Shown here: piece by piece, positions 35,638-44,629 of the stretch | How the letters are laid out: each line of letters opens with the position of its first letter | Numbering within the stretch: position 1 is the stretch's first letter | Source of the DNA: Ferruginibacter sp. | GTDB lineage: Bacteria > Bacteroidota > Bacteroidia > Chitinophagales > Chitinophagaceae | NCBI GenBank assembly: GCA_017983695.1 | Contig: JAGOAX010000003.1 | Location: forward strand, 372,001 to 436,000 | DNA: 64,000 nt | Reading direction: 5' to 3' | Notes under the pieces: model-generated | Databases searched by the model: none | What the model was told of the DNA's origin: nothing | Seen by the model: the letters and a program-made list of their open reading frames with translations, nothing else | Translations under genes and position numbers: made by a program

Positions 35638-36435
35638 ATGATAAAAATTATAAAGAATATTCTACAGCAGCTGGGAGTATTTAATGTGTTAAAGTATTCG
35701 AAACTTGCCAGCCTTTACCATTATTTTTTTAAACCACAAAAACGAAAAGCATTTTTAAAGGAATTTGAATTCTACCGATCTTTTCTACCCCAGTGTAAAC
35801 TCATTTTTGATATTGGCGCCAACGATGGGCATAAAACAATAGTGTTTAAAAAGTTAGCTAAAATAGTTGTAGCATGCGATCCTGACCCACATAACCTGTC
35901 TATTTTAAAAGCCCGTTTTGGTGATAACAAAAATATTGTTATTGTGCCGTATGCGGTAACAGATTACATAGGCGAAAGCCAATTTTTTATACAGCAACCC
36001 GGCTCGGCATTAAACAGTATTAACCCACAATGGAAAACCATACTGGAAGAACAGAATAATAACCGCTGGAACGAACCCATACAATTTACTGATACAGTAC
36101 TTAATGTAAAAACAATTACCCTCGCTGCATTAATTGCACAACATGGTGTTCCCGATTTTATAAAAATTGATGTGGAAGGAAACGAAAAATTTGTTTTAAA
36201 GGGGCTCTCCCACCCCGTGAATTATATTTCTTACGAAGTATTATTACCCGAATTTTTAAATGATGCAGTTGACAGTATGGATTTGATACTGGCTAATAAC
36301 AATAACACTGTTTTTAACTTTGCCGTAGAAGAAAAAATGCAGCTCCCTCAGTTTTTAAACCCAGTTGATTTTAAACAATTGCTTAGTACACTGACCATTC
36401 CGCATCTGGAAATTATTGCAAAGGCTCAGCAATAA
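35638..36435 (+). CDS. FkbM-family methyltransferase
   Basis: 265 residues. The SAM motif is F-D-I-G-A-N-D-G-H-K near 60-69 and the FkbM signature I-K-I-D-V-E-G-N-E near 178-186. Such enzymes O-methylate sugars or other acceptors, often in surface polysaccharide loci. No signal peptide is present, so it acts in the cytoplasm. It starts the second glycan locus and overlaps tail-to-tail by 23 bases with the next gene, which has a related fold but runs on the opposite strand. Confidence 0.88.
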   Translation: MIKIIKNILQQLGVFNVLKYSKLASLYHYFFKPQKRKAFLKEFEFYRSFLPQCKLIFDIGANDGHKTIVFKKLAKIVVACDPDPHNLSILKARFGDNKNIVIVPYAVTDYIGESQFFIQQPGSALNSINPQWKTILEEQNNNRWNEPIQFTDTVLNVKTITLAALIAQHGVPDFIKIDVEGNEKFVLKGLSHPVNYISYEVLLPEFLNDAVDSMDLILANNNNTVFNFAVEEKMQLPQFLNPVDFKQLLSTLTIPHLEIIAKAQQ

Positions 36436-37249
36436 ACCATTCCATATAATTGTTTCTTTCGGTAAGTATAAATTCTTTTTTTTTGTACGATAACCCTTCA
36501 AGCTCGGCAAAGCGGTATTGCAGTATTCTTTCATGATCACTAAAAGCTTTTACCAGAGTAACGCTATGTGTACTGGTAAACATTTGTTGTAATTTTTCCA
36601 GTATTTCCGGTGCCTGCTGGTAATGCAACTCTATAATAAAACAGGCTTTTTCAAAATCTGAAATTAAGGTTTGAGTAATAACATTATCTTCACATCCTTC
36701 GCAATCAATTATAAACAATGTTTTGCCTGCATTTTTTATGCCGGCAATTTCATTTTCGGCAAAGCAACCTTTTACAACAACCTGTTGCTGAACATTGTTT
36801 ACAACTGCCAATGCCATGCATTTTTCCTGAGCCATTTTATTACAATCAAAAGCAATAACATTTAGGCCGGGTAAACTACGGGCCATGCCAACAGCATAAT
36901 ACCCTTCATCGCAACCTACATTTACCAATTGAGTAAAGTTTTGGGTTAGCATGTTTTTTAGTACAGGCTCCAACTCCAACTCGTACGAACCAAGTAATTT
37001 GGCATAAACACTGCTGCCTGTTGGTTTGATATGATTAAATTTTAAACCCTTAAACAATCCATTTTTTACTTCCTGCTTAAAAAAAATCTTTTCGCAAAGA
37101 GTAATATTTTCATCTTCTGTTTTTCGTTGGATATAATTTTCCCTGGAAAATGCCAAGCGCCTGGCCACATAAACAAAAGGCGCTGCAATTGCCCAGCAAA
37201 TATCATTTACCAATAAAGCTTGCAGTAACCTTTTTTTATTATGTTTCAT
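36413..37249 (-). CDS. FkbM-like SAM methyltransferase
   Basis: 278 residues. An N-terminal hydrophobic-basic region (about 1-40) is followed by a methyltransferase core with V-N-V-G-C-D-E-G-Y-Y near 108-117, F-D-C-N-K near 132-136 and the FkbM-like I-D-C-E-G-C-E-D near 176-183, where a Cys replaces the usual Val. It is probably a glycan-modifying methyltransferase; the acceptor is not known. It lies three bases after the flippase gene on the same strand and is likely cotranscribed, and its 3' end overlaps the convergent FkbM gene. Confidence 0.78.
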   Translation of the reverse strand: MKHNKKRLLQALLVNDICWAIAAPFVYVARRLAFSRENYIQRKTEDENITLCEKIFFKQEVKNGLFKGLKFNHIKPTGSSVYAKLLGSYELELEPVLKNMLTQNFTQLVNVGCDEGYYAVGMARSLPGLNVIAFDCNKMAQEKCMALAVVNNVQQQVVVKGCFAENEIAGIKNAGKTLFIIDCEGCEDNVITQTLISDFEKACFIIELHYQQAPEILEKLQQMFTSTHSVTLVKAFSDHERILQYRFAELEGLSYKKKEFILTERNNYMEWFIAEPLQ

Positions 37250-37252
37250 TAT

Positions 37253-38608
37253 TTATATTGAAGCATTAGCCCTATTTACAAAAAATAAAAATCGGGTGAC
37301 TGTATTATAAAATTTAAGTTTTTTATACACAAAAAAAGAAAGCAATAAAGTATACAAAAAAATACTGATTACCGAAATGATGACTGCTGCTTTTAAACCG
37401 TAGGTAGCAGTAAATAAATAATTGGCGGCAAGTTCCAGCAGCAAAACAATCAACAGCGCATAAAAAGAATACCGCTCGTTGCCGGATGTTTTTAAAACTA
37501 AATTAGAAGACCCAAATAATGAATAAAAAACTGGCGCAATTGCCATCAACAATAATAATAAATACATTTGCCCTGTAGCAACATTAAAACTCTGCAGGTA
37601 AAAATATCCCACCGCACCTACCCCTGCAAAACATATTACCTGCAGTAAAAAAATAGTTACAGATGAATTTTTAAATAGTTGCCTTGCCTCGTCATTTCTA
37701 CCGTTGGCAAAATGATGGGCAAATTTTTGCGGTAAAAAATAGTTGAATAAAAAATCGGGCAATATTACTAAATCAGCAATTCGCAGTAATATCTGGTACT
37801 TAGCTGCATCTTCGTCTTTTGCATAATGACCTAAGAACAATAATTCCATCCGTGAAAAAATGCTATAGCCTAAAAAAATGCACATAAAATAAAAACACTT
37901 CGCCAGCCACTTTTCATCTACTGGTACATTTTGTTGAACTTCAAAATTTTTATGGTAAGTTTTAACTGCGAAAAACAAAAGCAATATTGCAATAGTGCCC
38001 AAAGCAATACTATTCAGCCAGTATAATGAAGACAGTGATAAGGCTGTACTGGTATTGTAATACACCAATATTATAATAAATAAAAACAGGGGCTTTGCCA
38101 CATCTTCTGCCCACTGCACTTTACTAATTACATTAAATATTTTTAAAAATGCTTTAAAAAAAGTAATGGCAGCAAATAAAAAAGTAAGTACTAAAAAAAA
38201 TAACAGGTATTGATTACTGGAAAAATGGGGTGCTATTTTGATCACTTTAAAAACAATTGTGACTATAGCTGCAAAAACAATGTAGCTTATAAAAAAGCTC
38301 CGAATGGCTTTACGCAAAAGTTGAGTTCCTGCAATTTTACCGTTTTCACTTTTGGCTAACTGCGGTACTCTTTGCATCAGGTAACCATCCCAACCAAAAA
38401 GCAAAATGGTACTTACTAATGCTGCCCAGTTAATAAAAACGGTGTATCTCCCATATGTTTCAAGTCCGGTAATTTTTACCAGGTATATGTTAGATATATA
38501 AACCAGCACCAACCCAACTGCCCACAGCAAAAATGTTTTACTTAGCTTTGATAAATCAACCGTGCTGTCGAAATATTTTTTTTTGATGGCTGAAAATGTT
38601 TTTATCAT
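37253..38608 (-). CDS. Polysaccharide flippase (Wzx/MOP superfamily)
   Basis: 451 residues with about twelve predicted membrane helices. The arrangement and the N-terminal F-L-L-W-A-V-G-L-V-L-V-Y-I-S-N-I-Y segment fit oligosaccharide flippases that move lipid-linked glycan units across the inner membrane. No sequence signature identifies the glycan. It is the first of two minus-strand genes, with the methyltransferase right behind it, and is divergent from the GT9 gene, whose ATG lies only 32 bases away. Confidence 0.85.
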   Translation of the reverse strand: MIKTFSAIKKKYFDSTVDLSKLSKTFLLWAVGLVLVYISNIYLVKITGLETYGRYTVFINWAALVSTILLFGWDGYLMQRVPQLAKSENGKIAGTQLLRKAIRSFFISYIVFAAIVTIVFKVIKIAPHFSSNQYLLFFLVLTFLFAAITFFKAFLKIFNVISKVQWAEDVAKPLFLFIIILVYYNTSTALSLSSLYWLNSIALGTIAILLLFFAVKTYHKNFEVQQNVPVDEKWLAKCFYFMCIFLGYSIFSRMELLFLGHYAKDEDAAKYQILLRIADLVILPDFLFNYFLPQKFAHHFANGRNDEARQLFKNSSVTIFLLQVICFAGVGAVGYFYLQSFNVATGQMYLLLLLMAIAPVFYSLFGSSNLVLKTSGNERYSFYALLIVLLLELAANYLFTATYGLKAAVIISVISIFLYTLLLSFFVYKKLKFYNTVTRFLFFVNRANASI

Positions 38609-38640
38609 TTGCTTTACTTGCTGGAAAGGAAATAAAATTA

Positions 38641-39693
38641 ATGAAACTACTAACCAAAAAAAAAAGAAAGATTGCCGTTTTGTTTACAGGTGGCCTGGGA
38701 GATACGCTGCTTTATACGCCACTGCTAAAGGAATTGAAGAAAAAACAGTTTTTTATAACAGGTATCTTTTATTCAAAATATGCCAGTGATAGTTTATTTG
38801 ATGATAGCCTGGTCGATAAAAAAGTGTACTGCAGCAGTAAAATATCCCTGCTGGCATTTGCTTTTACTCATTTAAAAGCATTTATAAATATCTATACAAA
38901 TCACCTTACCAAAGGCAAGGCCATTGCATTAACTGCATGGTTAAGTAGCAAAAAAGTTACTGCAACCTTATCTGTAAATGCCGCCTATAAAATATCTAAG
39001 AGAAATAAAAATGTTATTTCTTCCTTTACTGATGCTGAACAAAATATGCATTTACTGTATAGTGCACAAAATGCCGGAATAAAAAACATTGGCGATTTTT
39101 ATTTGCCCCATCCTGTTTTAAATAAAACACTCACTCATAAATTTGTTGGTACAGGTAATTACTTTATCCTGCAAATATCTGCAGGCAATAATACCGCCCC
39201 ATATAAAAACTGGCCTGTTAACTATTGGCTTAAACTTACCCAAATGCTCTGTTTGGCTTTTCCTGAAAGCCAATTTGTAATTGCGGGAGACAATACTGAA
39301 ATGGAATATGCAGCAGAATTTCATAAATTACCTTATCAGAACTGTAAGGTATTAATCGGCAAAACATCTGTACAGGAAATATTTAATTTAACTGCTTTTA
39401 GTAATGGCTATATTGGTCTGGATAGTGGCCTTATGCATTTGGCAGTAGCACTACAAAAAAAATCCTTAACTATTTTCGGGGGTACTGACGAAAAATTATA
39501 CGGTTACAAATTTTTAGATGCAGCAAATCATAAAGTAATTGCTGCGGCTATATCCTGCAGACCATGTTCTGCCTGGAAAAACGCCAACACTTCCCGTGTA
39601 AATAATCCCTTACTTTGCCCCGACTTCGCCTGCCTTACCGCAATAACTCCGGATTTGGTTTACCAGCAAATTATTACGCATTTTCAACTGTAG
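38641..39693 (+). CDS. Family 9 glycosyltransferase (heptosyltransferase-like)
   Basis: 350 residues from the ATG at 38641; a more upstream start would overlap the divergent flippase gene. GT9 marks are L-F-T-G-G-L-G-D-T-L-L-Y-T-P near 13-26, Y-K-N-W-P-V-N-Y-W near 185-193 and the donor-site block G-L-D-S-G-L-M-H-L-A-V-A near 258-269. A late C-R-P-C-S-A-W-K-N is also seen in GT9 proteins. It may add heptose to an LPS-type core, which would use the sugar pathway at 10075-13316, although that pathway makes a GDP sugar whereas classic WaaC/F enzymes use ADP-heptose. Confidence 0.87.
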   Translation: MKLLTKKKRKIAVLFTGGLGDTLLYTPLLKELKKKQFFITGIFYSKYASDSLFDDSLVDKKVYCSSKISLLAFAFTHLKAFINIYTNHLTKGKAIALTAWLSSKKVTATLSVNAAYKISKRNKNVISSFTDAEQNMHLLYSAQNAGIKNIGDFYLPHPVLNKTLTHKFVGTGNYFILQISAGNNTAPYKNWPVNYWLKLTQMLCLAFPESQFVIAGDNTEMEYAAEFHKLPYQNCKVLIGKTSVQEIFNLTAFSNGYIGLDSGLMHLAVALQKKSLTIFGGTDEKLYGYKFLDAANHKVIAAAISCRPCSAWKNANTSRVNNPLLCPDFACLTAITPDLVYQQIITHFQL

Positions 39694-40525
39694 CTATGTT
39701 ATTTTCATTAGGCAAAGGATATTTTGCATACCACAAACAAAATAAAAAAGAAAGCCAGGAAAAATAGTTGATCCGCATTAAAAAAAGGTCGAACACTGCA
39801 AAAAGTACAAAAAATAATATCAGTAATTTATCAGCCTTTTTTGTAAAAAAACCTATTATAAAAGCAATTTCTGCAAGTGTGGCCATTAAATAAATGGCAT
39901 AAGAAAGCCAGGTATTGTTAACCAGATAAATAATGAATTTAGAAAACCAATTACCAGGGTCAGCTGTTATATAACTGCTGTGCTGTAATAAAAGTATAGC
40001 GCTCATTTGCTCCACATTAAAAATACCACCTGCCCTTATCTTCCATAAACCTGCGCTAAAAAAAATAAGTAAAAAAATATAGCGCATAATATGTAGTCCA
40101 TAATAAAATGCCGTTTCACTTTTAAATACAAATATTACCGGCAGTAAAATCCAGCATACAAATCCTTCTATGCTTAAAGCTGTTAAAGAAGATATCAGCA
40201 GTGCATATATAAAATTTATTATTACACTAAGTAAAGCCGCTGTATACTGAAACCGGTTATTTAGTAAAGTGGTAAATACTAATACCAGTGTTGATAAAAG
40301 ATAAATAGCATCCAATAAAAATTGCAACCAGTAATTGCCAATTACTGTATTTTGGATACCGGTCAAAAATAAAAGATTTAAAGAAAAATCTAATCGGTTA
40401 ATAAAAAAAACAGGGCTAAGCTGGTGCAGCAGCAATCCATTAAAAGCCAGCCAGCCGTAGCTTATGAGAAAGCAGCAGGTGTAAAAAACAATGCAATTTT
40501 TTCGATGTAGTTTATTAAGGAACAA
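39674..40525 (-). CDS. Polytopic membrane protein, HTTM/DoxX-like, unknown function
   Basis: 283 residues with about seven to eight hydrophobic segments, short loops and few charged residues. The segment pattern recalls HTTM (vitamin-K-dependent carboxylase-like) or DoxX membrane proteins, but I cannot assign it firmly. Its start overlaps the end of the preceding minus-strand gene by 11 bases, so the two are translationally coupled. Its 3' end overlaps the convergent GT9 gene by 20 bases. The location suggests an envelope role. Confidence 0.7.
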   Translation of the reverse strand: MFLNKLHRKNCIVFYTCCFLISYGWLAFNGLLLHQLSPVFFINRLDFSLNLLFLTGIQNTVIGNYWLQFLLDAIYLLSTLVLVFTTLLNNRFQYTAALLSVIINFIYALLISSLTALSIEGFVCWILLPVIFVFKSETAFYYGLHIMRYIFLLIFFSAGLWKIRAGGIFNVEQMSAILLLQHSSYITADPGNWFSKFIIYLVNNTWLSYAIYLMATLAEIAFIIGFFTKKADKLLILFFVLFAVFDLFLMRINYFSWLSFLFCLWYAKYPLPNENNIATVENA

Positions 40526-41030
40526 TACAGCTTAATTTATAGGGTGATCCAATTGGTTGCAACGTATTACCCTGCCACACAAAATCCTGCTTAAATACCT
40601 GTAAAGAATCAACCCGTTTTTTTAAAATAGCCTGTACCTTTTGTTTGTACCAGTTAGTAAAACTGCTGTCGGTAAGTTTGGGATTATATTTATCAAGCTG
40701 CATTAAACCCGTAAAGCCAATGTATGGTTGCATGGTATTGAAAACGGCAGTGTTTATGCTTTTACTATCTAAGTAATTTGCCTGGTAAAGTTGAAGAATA
40801 TCTCTGTTGGTCAGTGATAACCCGGAACAATCAATTGTTTCACCATCTGCCACTACCACATAAACTGTTTGCGTATCTTTTAAATACATCGGACTGCTGA
40901 ACATGCCGTATTGTAATATAGGTGCAGCAGTAATACCCCATTTATAATTTATAAAAGCAAATGCGGTAATAAAAGTCATAAACAGGCAACAGGCTGCTTT
41001 GTTATATCGGTATAATTTTTTAATAAACAT
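40515..41030 (-). CDS. Membrane-anchored protein of unknown function
   Basis: 171 residues. One N-terminal membrane helix (about 12-30) precedes an exported domain with the segment Y-G-M-F-S-S-P-M-Y near 41-49, a D-C-S-G-L-S-L-T motif near 67-74, and a Lys-rich helix near 125-150. Two Cys residues (near 68 and 168) might pair. I do not recognise the family. It forms a two-gene operon with the overlapping polytopic membrane protein, and the pair probably acts together. Confidence 0.68.
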   Translation of the reverse strand: MFIKKLYRYNKAACCLFMTFITAFAFINYKWGITAAPILQYGMFSSPMYLKDTQTVYVVVADGETIDCSGLSLTNRDILQLYQANYLDSKSINTAVFNTMQPYIGFTGLMQLDKYNPKLTDSSFTNWYKQKVQAILKKRVDSLQVFKQDFVWQGNTLQPIGSPYKLSCIVP

Positions 41031-41145
41031 CTACAAAAAAATATTGCTTTAATTGGTCGGCATCAAATTATACCGGAGCAGGCTTACAAACTACCTGCTG
41101 TACATCAAAATTATTCTTAAATTACAGCATTATCAATAAAAATAT

Positions 41146-42135
41146 ATGGCACTGCTCCACAAACTAAATAAAAAAGCAAAAACAGAAATTAATACTGGCT
41201 TTGGTGCAAATGCATCAGACTATGGTGGCAGATTTGTAAATAAAGACGGCCGGCCTAACATTAAAAAAATTGGCGTTGGTTTTTTAGAACGTACCAGTTG
41301 GTATCATTCTATGCTGGCTATTAGCGGCTGGAAATTTTTAGGGATAATTTTTGCATTTTACATAGCGGTTAATTTGTTCTTTGCCGGCATTTACTTTTGG
41401 GCGGGTATCGAAAACCTGAATGGCATTACTGTTGGTACTACCACACTGGAACAATTTGGTGAAGCTTTCTTTTTTAGCGCACAAACTTTTACTACAGTTG
41501 GGTATGGCCATGTAAGCCCTTCCGGTTTTTTGGTTAGTGCTATTGCATCTGCCGAAGCACTAACCGGCCTGTTAAGTTTGGCCCTTGCTGCAGGTTTGTT
41601 TTATGGCCGCTTTAGCAAACCTACTGCGTACCTTAAATTTTCAGAAAATGCTATAATAGCTCCTTACAAAGATATTACTGCGTTTATGATTCGCTTGGCA
41701 CCATTTAAAAATACTGCACTAACAGATGCTGAAGCTAAGGTTACGTTAGGTATAATAGTAGAAGAAAATGGAAAATCTGTAAATAAATTTTTTCCTTTAG
41801 AGCTGGAGTTTGCTAAGGCAAATGCACTTACCTTAAACTGGACCATTGTACATCCAATTACAGAAGACAGCCCTTTGTATGGCTTTACAAAAGAAGATTT
41901 TGAAAATACGCATGGAGAATTCCTGATCTTTATAAAAGCATTTGACGATATGTTCAGCAATACCGTAGTTGCCCGAAGCTCTTATACTTGTAAAGAAATT
42001 GTGTACGGTGCCAAATTTAATCCTATGTATCACCGTAACGAAGCTGGCAGTGTAACTATTTTAGATCTGGAAAAATTAAACAGCTTTACCGAAGTTGATA
42101 TTTCTGAAAGAAATAAAACTGCTGTAAAGCTGTAA
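41146..42135 (+). CDS. Inward-rectifier-type potassium channel (Kir/KirBac)
   Basis: 329 residues. The N-terminal segment G-R-F-V-N-K-D-G-R-P-N-I (about 28-39) matches the conserved pre-TM1 strand of eukaryotic Kir channels. TM1 lies at about 62-85, the pore helix and selectivity filter T-V-G-Y-G at 117-121, and TM2 at about 127-153. The C-terminal half is the beta-rich cytoplasmic Kir domain with L-E-L-E-F-A near 210 and G-A-K-F-N-P-M-Y near 288-295. It should form a tetrameric K+ channel in the inner membrane. It stands alone, converging with tpiA. Confidence 0.93.
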   Translation: MALLHKLNKKAKTEINTGFGANASDYGGRFVNKDGRPNIKKIGVGFLERTSWYHSMLAISGWKFLGIIFAFYIAVNLFFAGIYFWAGIENLNGITVGTTTLEQFGEAFFFSAQTFTTVGYGHVSPSGFLVSAIASAEALTGLLSLALAAGLFYGRFSKPTAYLKFSENAIIAPYKDITAFMIRLAPFKNTALTDAEAKVTLGIIVEENGKSVNKFFPLELEFAKANALTLNWTIVHPITEDSPLYGFTKEDFENTHGEFLIFIKAFDDMFSNTVVARSSYTCKEIVYGAKFNPMYHRNEAGSVTILDLEKLNSFTEVDISERNKTAVKL

Positions 42136-42147
42136 GTAACTAATACT

Positions 42148-42909
42148 TTATTTTAAGCTGTTTATAATAGCAGCAAATTCAGCAGCTATTAATGATGCGC
42201 CACCTACTAATCCGCCATCAACATCCGGCTTACCAAAAATTTCTTTTGCGTTATTTGCTTTAACACTTCCGCCATATAAAATAGAAATTGTTGCTGCAAC
42301 ATCGCTGCCATATTGTTTGGCCAATACACTGCGGATATGTGCATGTATTTCCTGCGCCTGTTCACTGGTTGCAGTTTTACCCGTACCAATTGCCCAAATG
42401 GGTTCGTAAGCAATAATAAAACCGGTTATCTGCTCCGCCGATAAATGAAACAAACTTTCTTTTAGTTGTGTTTCTACAAAACTGTTTTGTGTTTCAGCCT
42501 CTCTTATACTTAAGGGCTCGCCACAACAAAAAATTGGCACCAACCCGGTTTCCAGGCAAATATTTACTTTTTCAGCAAGCATGGTATTACTTTCATTAAA
42601 ATATTCTCTTCGTTCGCTATGGCCTATAATTACATATTTTATACCAATGCTGTTCAACATATCAGCACTTACTTCACCAGTATATGCTCCGCTTTTCTTA
42701 TTATAACAGTTCTGTGCCGACACAAATACATTTTTTCTTCCTGCAAGCTTATTATTTATAGCAGTAAGGTAGGGAAACGGAACTCCGAAAATTGCTGATT
42801 GATTTTCACTTAAGTCATGTGGAATTGCCAATAATTCATCAATTAAGGTTTCTGCCTGCTGCAGGGTTAAATTCATTTTCCAATTGGCTGCTGCAATTTG
42901 TTTACGCAT
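42148..42909 (-). CDS. tpiA: Triosephosphate isomerase
   Basis: 253 residues, normal length. Catalytic Lys is in A-A-N-W-K-M-N near 8-14, catalytic His in I-G-H-S-E-R-R near 95-101, the catalytic Glu in Y-E-P-I-W-A-I-G-T-G near 168-177 (loop 6), and the phosphate-binding G-G-S-V near 213-216. It interconverts glyceraldehyde 3-phosphate and dihydroxyacetone phosphate in the cytoplasm. It lies 15 bases after the GlmU-like gene on the same strand, so the two are probably one transcript. Confidence 0.97.
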   Translation of the reverse strand: MRKQIAAANWKMNLTLQQAETLIDELLAIPHDLSENQSAIFGVPFPYLTAINNKLAGRKNVFVSAQNCYNKKSGAYTGEVSADMLNSIGIKYVIIGHSERREYFNESNTMLAEKVNICLETGLVPIFCCGEPLSIREAETQNSFVETQLKESLFHLSAEQITGFIIAYEPIWAIGTGKTATSEQAQEIHAHIRSVLAKQYGSDVAATISILYGGSVKANNAKEIFGKPDVDGGLVGGASLIAAEFAAIINSLK

Positions 42910-42924
42910 GTGTTGTTTTTGGGT

Positions 42925-44109
42925 TTAAAATTTTTTGTAAATATCCGTCAAAATTTGTTTCTCTTTTTCAGTAATTGAAAAACCTTTTAATTGTTTCCAT
43001 TTATTAATATCTTCTAAGGCATTGCTTAATTTATAGCGGGTAATAGCATCGCATCCCCATGAAAAATGAGGGATATATTTTGGTGTAAGCCCCTGTGCAA
43101 ACACATTACTGCAAATGCCTACAACAGTTCCTGTGTTAAATGAAGTGTTGATGGCCGATTTGGAATAATCACCCAACAACAACCCTCCTTTATTTCCGGC
43201 ACTTATTTGTTTTTTATCGGCATGAACCCAATAGCTTACGTCGCCGCAGTTGTTTTTAAGATTGCTGTTGCTGGTGCCTGCTCCTAAATTGCACCACTCG
43301 CCTATCACACTATCACCTAAATATCCGTCGTGTGCTTTATTACTGTATCCCAGCAAAATTGAATTTTTTATTTCTCCTCCTGCTAGGCAATATGGGCCAA
43401 TAGTTGTAGCGCCATAAATTTTACTTCCCATCTTTACCAAACTGCCCTCGCATAAGGCAAATGGCCCACGGATCATACTCCCTTCCTGTATTTCGGCATT
43501 CTTTCCAATATAAATTGGCCCGGTTGATGCATTTAAAATACAATGCTCCACTTTTGCCCCAGCTTCAATAAATATTTGTGCAGCATTAATTATGGTATTG
43601 CTTTTGGGTATGGGTTTACTTTTTCTCCTGGCTGTTATCAATTCAAAATCCTGCCTTATGGCCCAGTCATTTAACTGAAAGATCTGCCATGGGTAATGCA
43701 ATACTTTCAAACTTTCGTTATATTCTACCGAACGGGTAATTTTTATTTTATGTAATCCCAATACTTCTTTTGCTGAGAATTTATAGGCAATACCTCCTTC
43801 ATTTTTAACTGATAGAAATTCGCCATGTTGTAATTTTTTTATCTTACTGATGATTGATTTTGTCGGCAACACATTGGCATGTACCATCAGGCAAATATCC
43901 TCGCCAATAGTTTTATCAATTTTTATGGAACGTTCATCATCCAGGTAATATCCTTCCCACTTATCAAAGGAGGCTAATTTCAGCATCCGCTCCCATTTTT
44001 CCCTGATGGTAAGAATACCCACTCTTATATCCTGAATATGCCTGGTAAGTGTAAAAGGATGTAAATTTTTAGGTTTGCAATACTCTTCGGTAAAAATTAT
44101 TTTTTGCAT
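42925..44109 (-). CDS. GlmU-like sugar nucleotidyltransferase/acetyltransferase of Bacteroidetes type
   Basis: 394 residues. The start M-Q-K-I-I-F-T-E-E-Y-C-K-P-K-N-L and the F-T-L-T-R-H-I-Q-D-I-R-V-G-I motif define the Bacteroidetes alternative GlmU-like family, which lacks the usual G-G-x-G-T-R nucleotidyl loop. The second half (about 190-370) is a left-handed beta-helix of hexapeptide repeats, with G-P-I-Y-I-G-K-N-A-E-I and N-L-G-A-G-T-S-N-S-N-L near 272-282. It is presumed to make UDP-GlcNAc from glucosamine 1-phosphate, but this is by homology only. Confidence 0.85.
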   Translation of the reverse strand: MQKIIFTEEYCKPKNLHPFTLTRHIQDIRVGILTIREKWERMLKLASFDKWEGYYLDDERSIKIDKTIGEDICLMVHANVLPTKSIISKIKKLQHGEFLSVKNEGGIAYKFSAKEVLGLHKIKITRSVEYNESLKVLHYPWQIFQLNDWAIRQDFELITARRKSKPIPKSNTIINAAQIFIEAGAKVEHCILNASTGPIYIGKNAEIQEGSMIRGPFALCEGSLVKMGSKIYGATTIGPYCLAGGEIKNSILLGYSNKAHDGYLGDSVIGEWCNLGAGTSNSNLKNNCGDVSYWVHADKKQISAGNKGGLLLGDYSKSAINTSFNTGTVVGICSNVFAQGLTPKYIPHFSWGCDAITRYKLSNALEDINKWKQLKGFSITEKEKQILTDIYKKF

Positions 44110-44134
44110 GAGGTAAAATTACTGAAAATAAAAA

Positions 44135-44156
44135 TCCCCCCGGAGAACCGAAGGGA
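44135..44156 (-). terminator. Terminator of rpmE
   Basis: On the minus strand 9-base arms pair fully if two G-T wobbles are allowed (44135-44143 with 44148-44156, loop TTCT), followed by TTTTTATTTT. It lies 55 bases after the L31 stop. Confidence 0.7.
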
Positions 44157-44211
44157 CTTAAAGTATAGCCATGAAAAACAAACTTGAGATAAAGATAATG
44201 ATCTATACCAA

Positions 44212-44466
44212 TTATTTTGCCTTTTTTTCGTAACGTTTGTTGAACTTATCAATACGTCCTGCAGTATCAACCAGTACATTTTTACCGGTATAAAATGGAT
44301 GAGAAGTATTAGAAATCTCCAGTTTAATTACAGGGTATTCGTTACCATCTTCCCATTTTACAGTTTCTTTACTGTAGGCTGTTGAGCGGCTTAAAAATGA
44401 GTGCCCATTACTCATATCTTTGAAAACTACTGTTTTGTAAGTTTCAGGGTGAATTCCTTTTTTCAT
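44212..44466 (-). CDS. rpmE2: 50S ribosomal protein L31, type B
   Basis: 84 residues. The sequence starts [11 protein letters not shown] and includes S-H-P-F-Y-T-G-K near 54-61 and a C-terminal F-N-K-R-Y. The zinc-ribbon Cys residues of type A L31 are absent, which marks it as the zinc-independent type B form. It is part of the large subunit at the central protuberance. It has its own promoter box, a roughly 50-base leader that can fold, and a terminator, so it is monocistronic. Confidence 0.96.
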   Translation of the reverse strand: MKKGIHPETYKTVVFKDMSNGHSFLSRSTAYSKETVKWEDGNEYPVIKLEISNTSHPFYTGKNVLVDTAGRIDKFNKRYEKKAK

Positions 44467-44469
44467 AAT

Positions 44470-44512
44470 TTATTTGTTTTTATACACGGATTTTGCCGTA
44501 TAATCTTTTAAG
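44470..44512 (-). promoter_or_regulatory. Structured leader of the L31 mRNA (candidate regulatory hairpin)
   Basis: On the minus strand TTAT-ACGG and CCGT-GT-ATAA pair around the loop CAAAAT, giving a stem with a two-base bulge just upstream of the ATG. Ribosomal proteins often control their own mRNA through such leaders. That role is inferred, not shown. Confidence 0.35.
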
Positions 44513-44516
44513 TGTG

Positions 44517-44524
44517 CAAATTTA
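44517..44524 (-). promoter_or_regulatory. Putative -7 box for rpmE2
   Basis: The minus strand reads TAAATTTG, matching TAnnTTTG, about 50 bases before the L31 ATG. Confidence 0.5.
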
Positions 44525-44599
44525 GTAAAAATACTTGGTTTTCGAATATCTAAAATTGCTCTTTTATAACAAATTCGATACAAAATAGTTGGATTTTCC

Positions 44600-44629
44600 G
44601 AGTTTTTTATCGAAAAAAGTAAAAAACTC
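44600..44629 (-). terminator. Perfect 10-base inverted repeat at the yajQ 3' end, possible terminator
   Basis: Arms at 44600-44609 and 44620-44629 are exact complements with a 10-base loop and include part of the yajQ stop codon. The stem is A/T rich and no clean T run follows, so terminator activity is uncertain. Confidence 0.4.
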
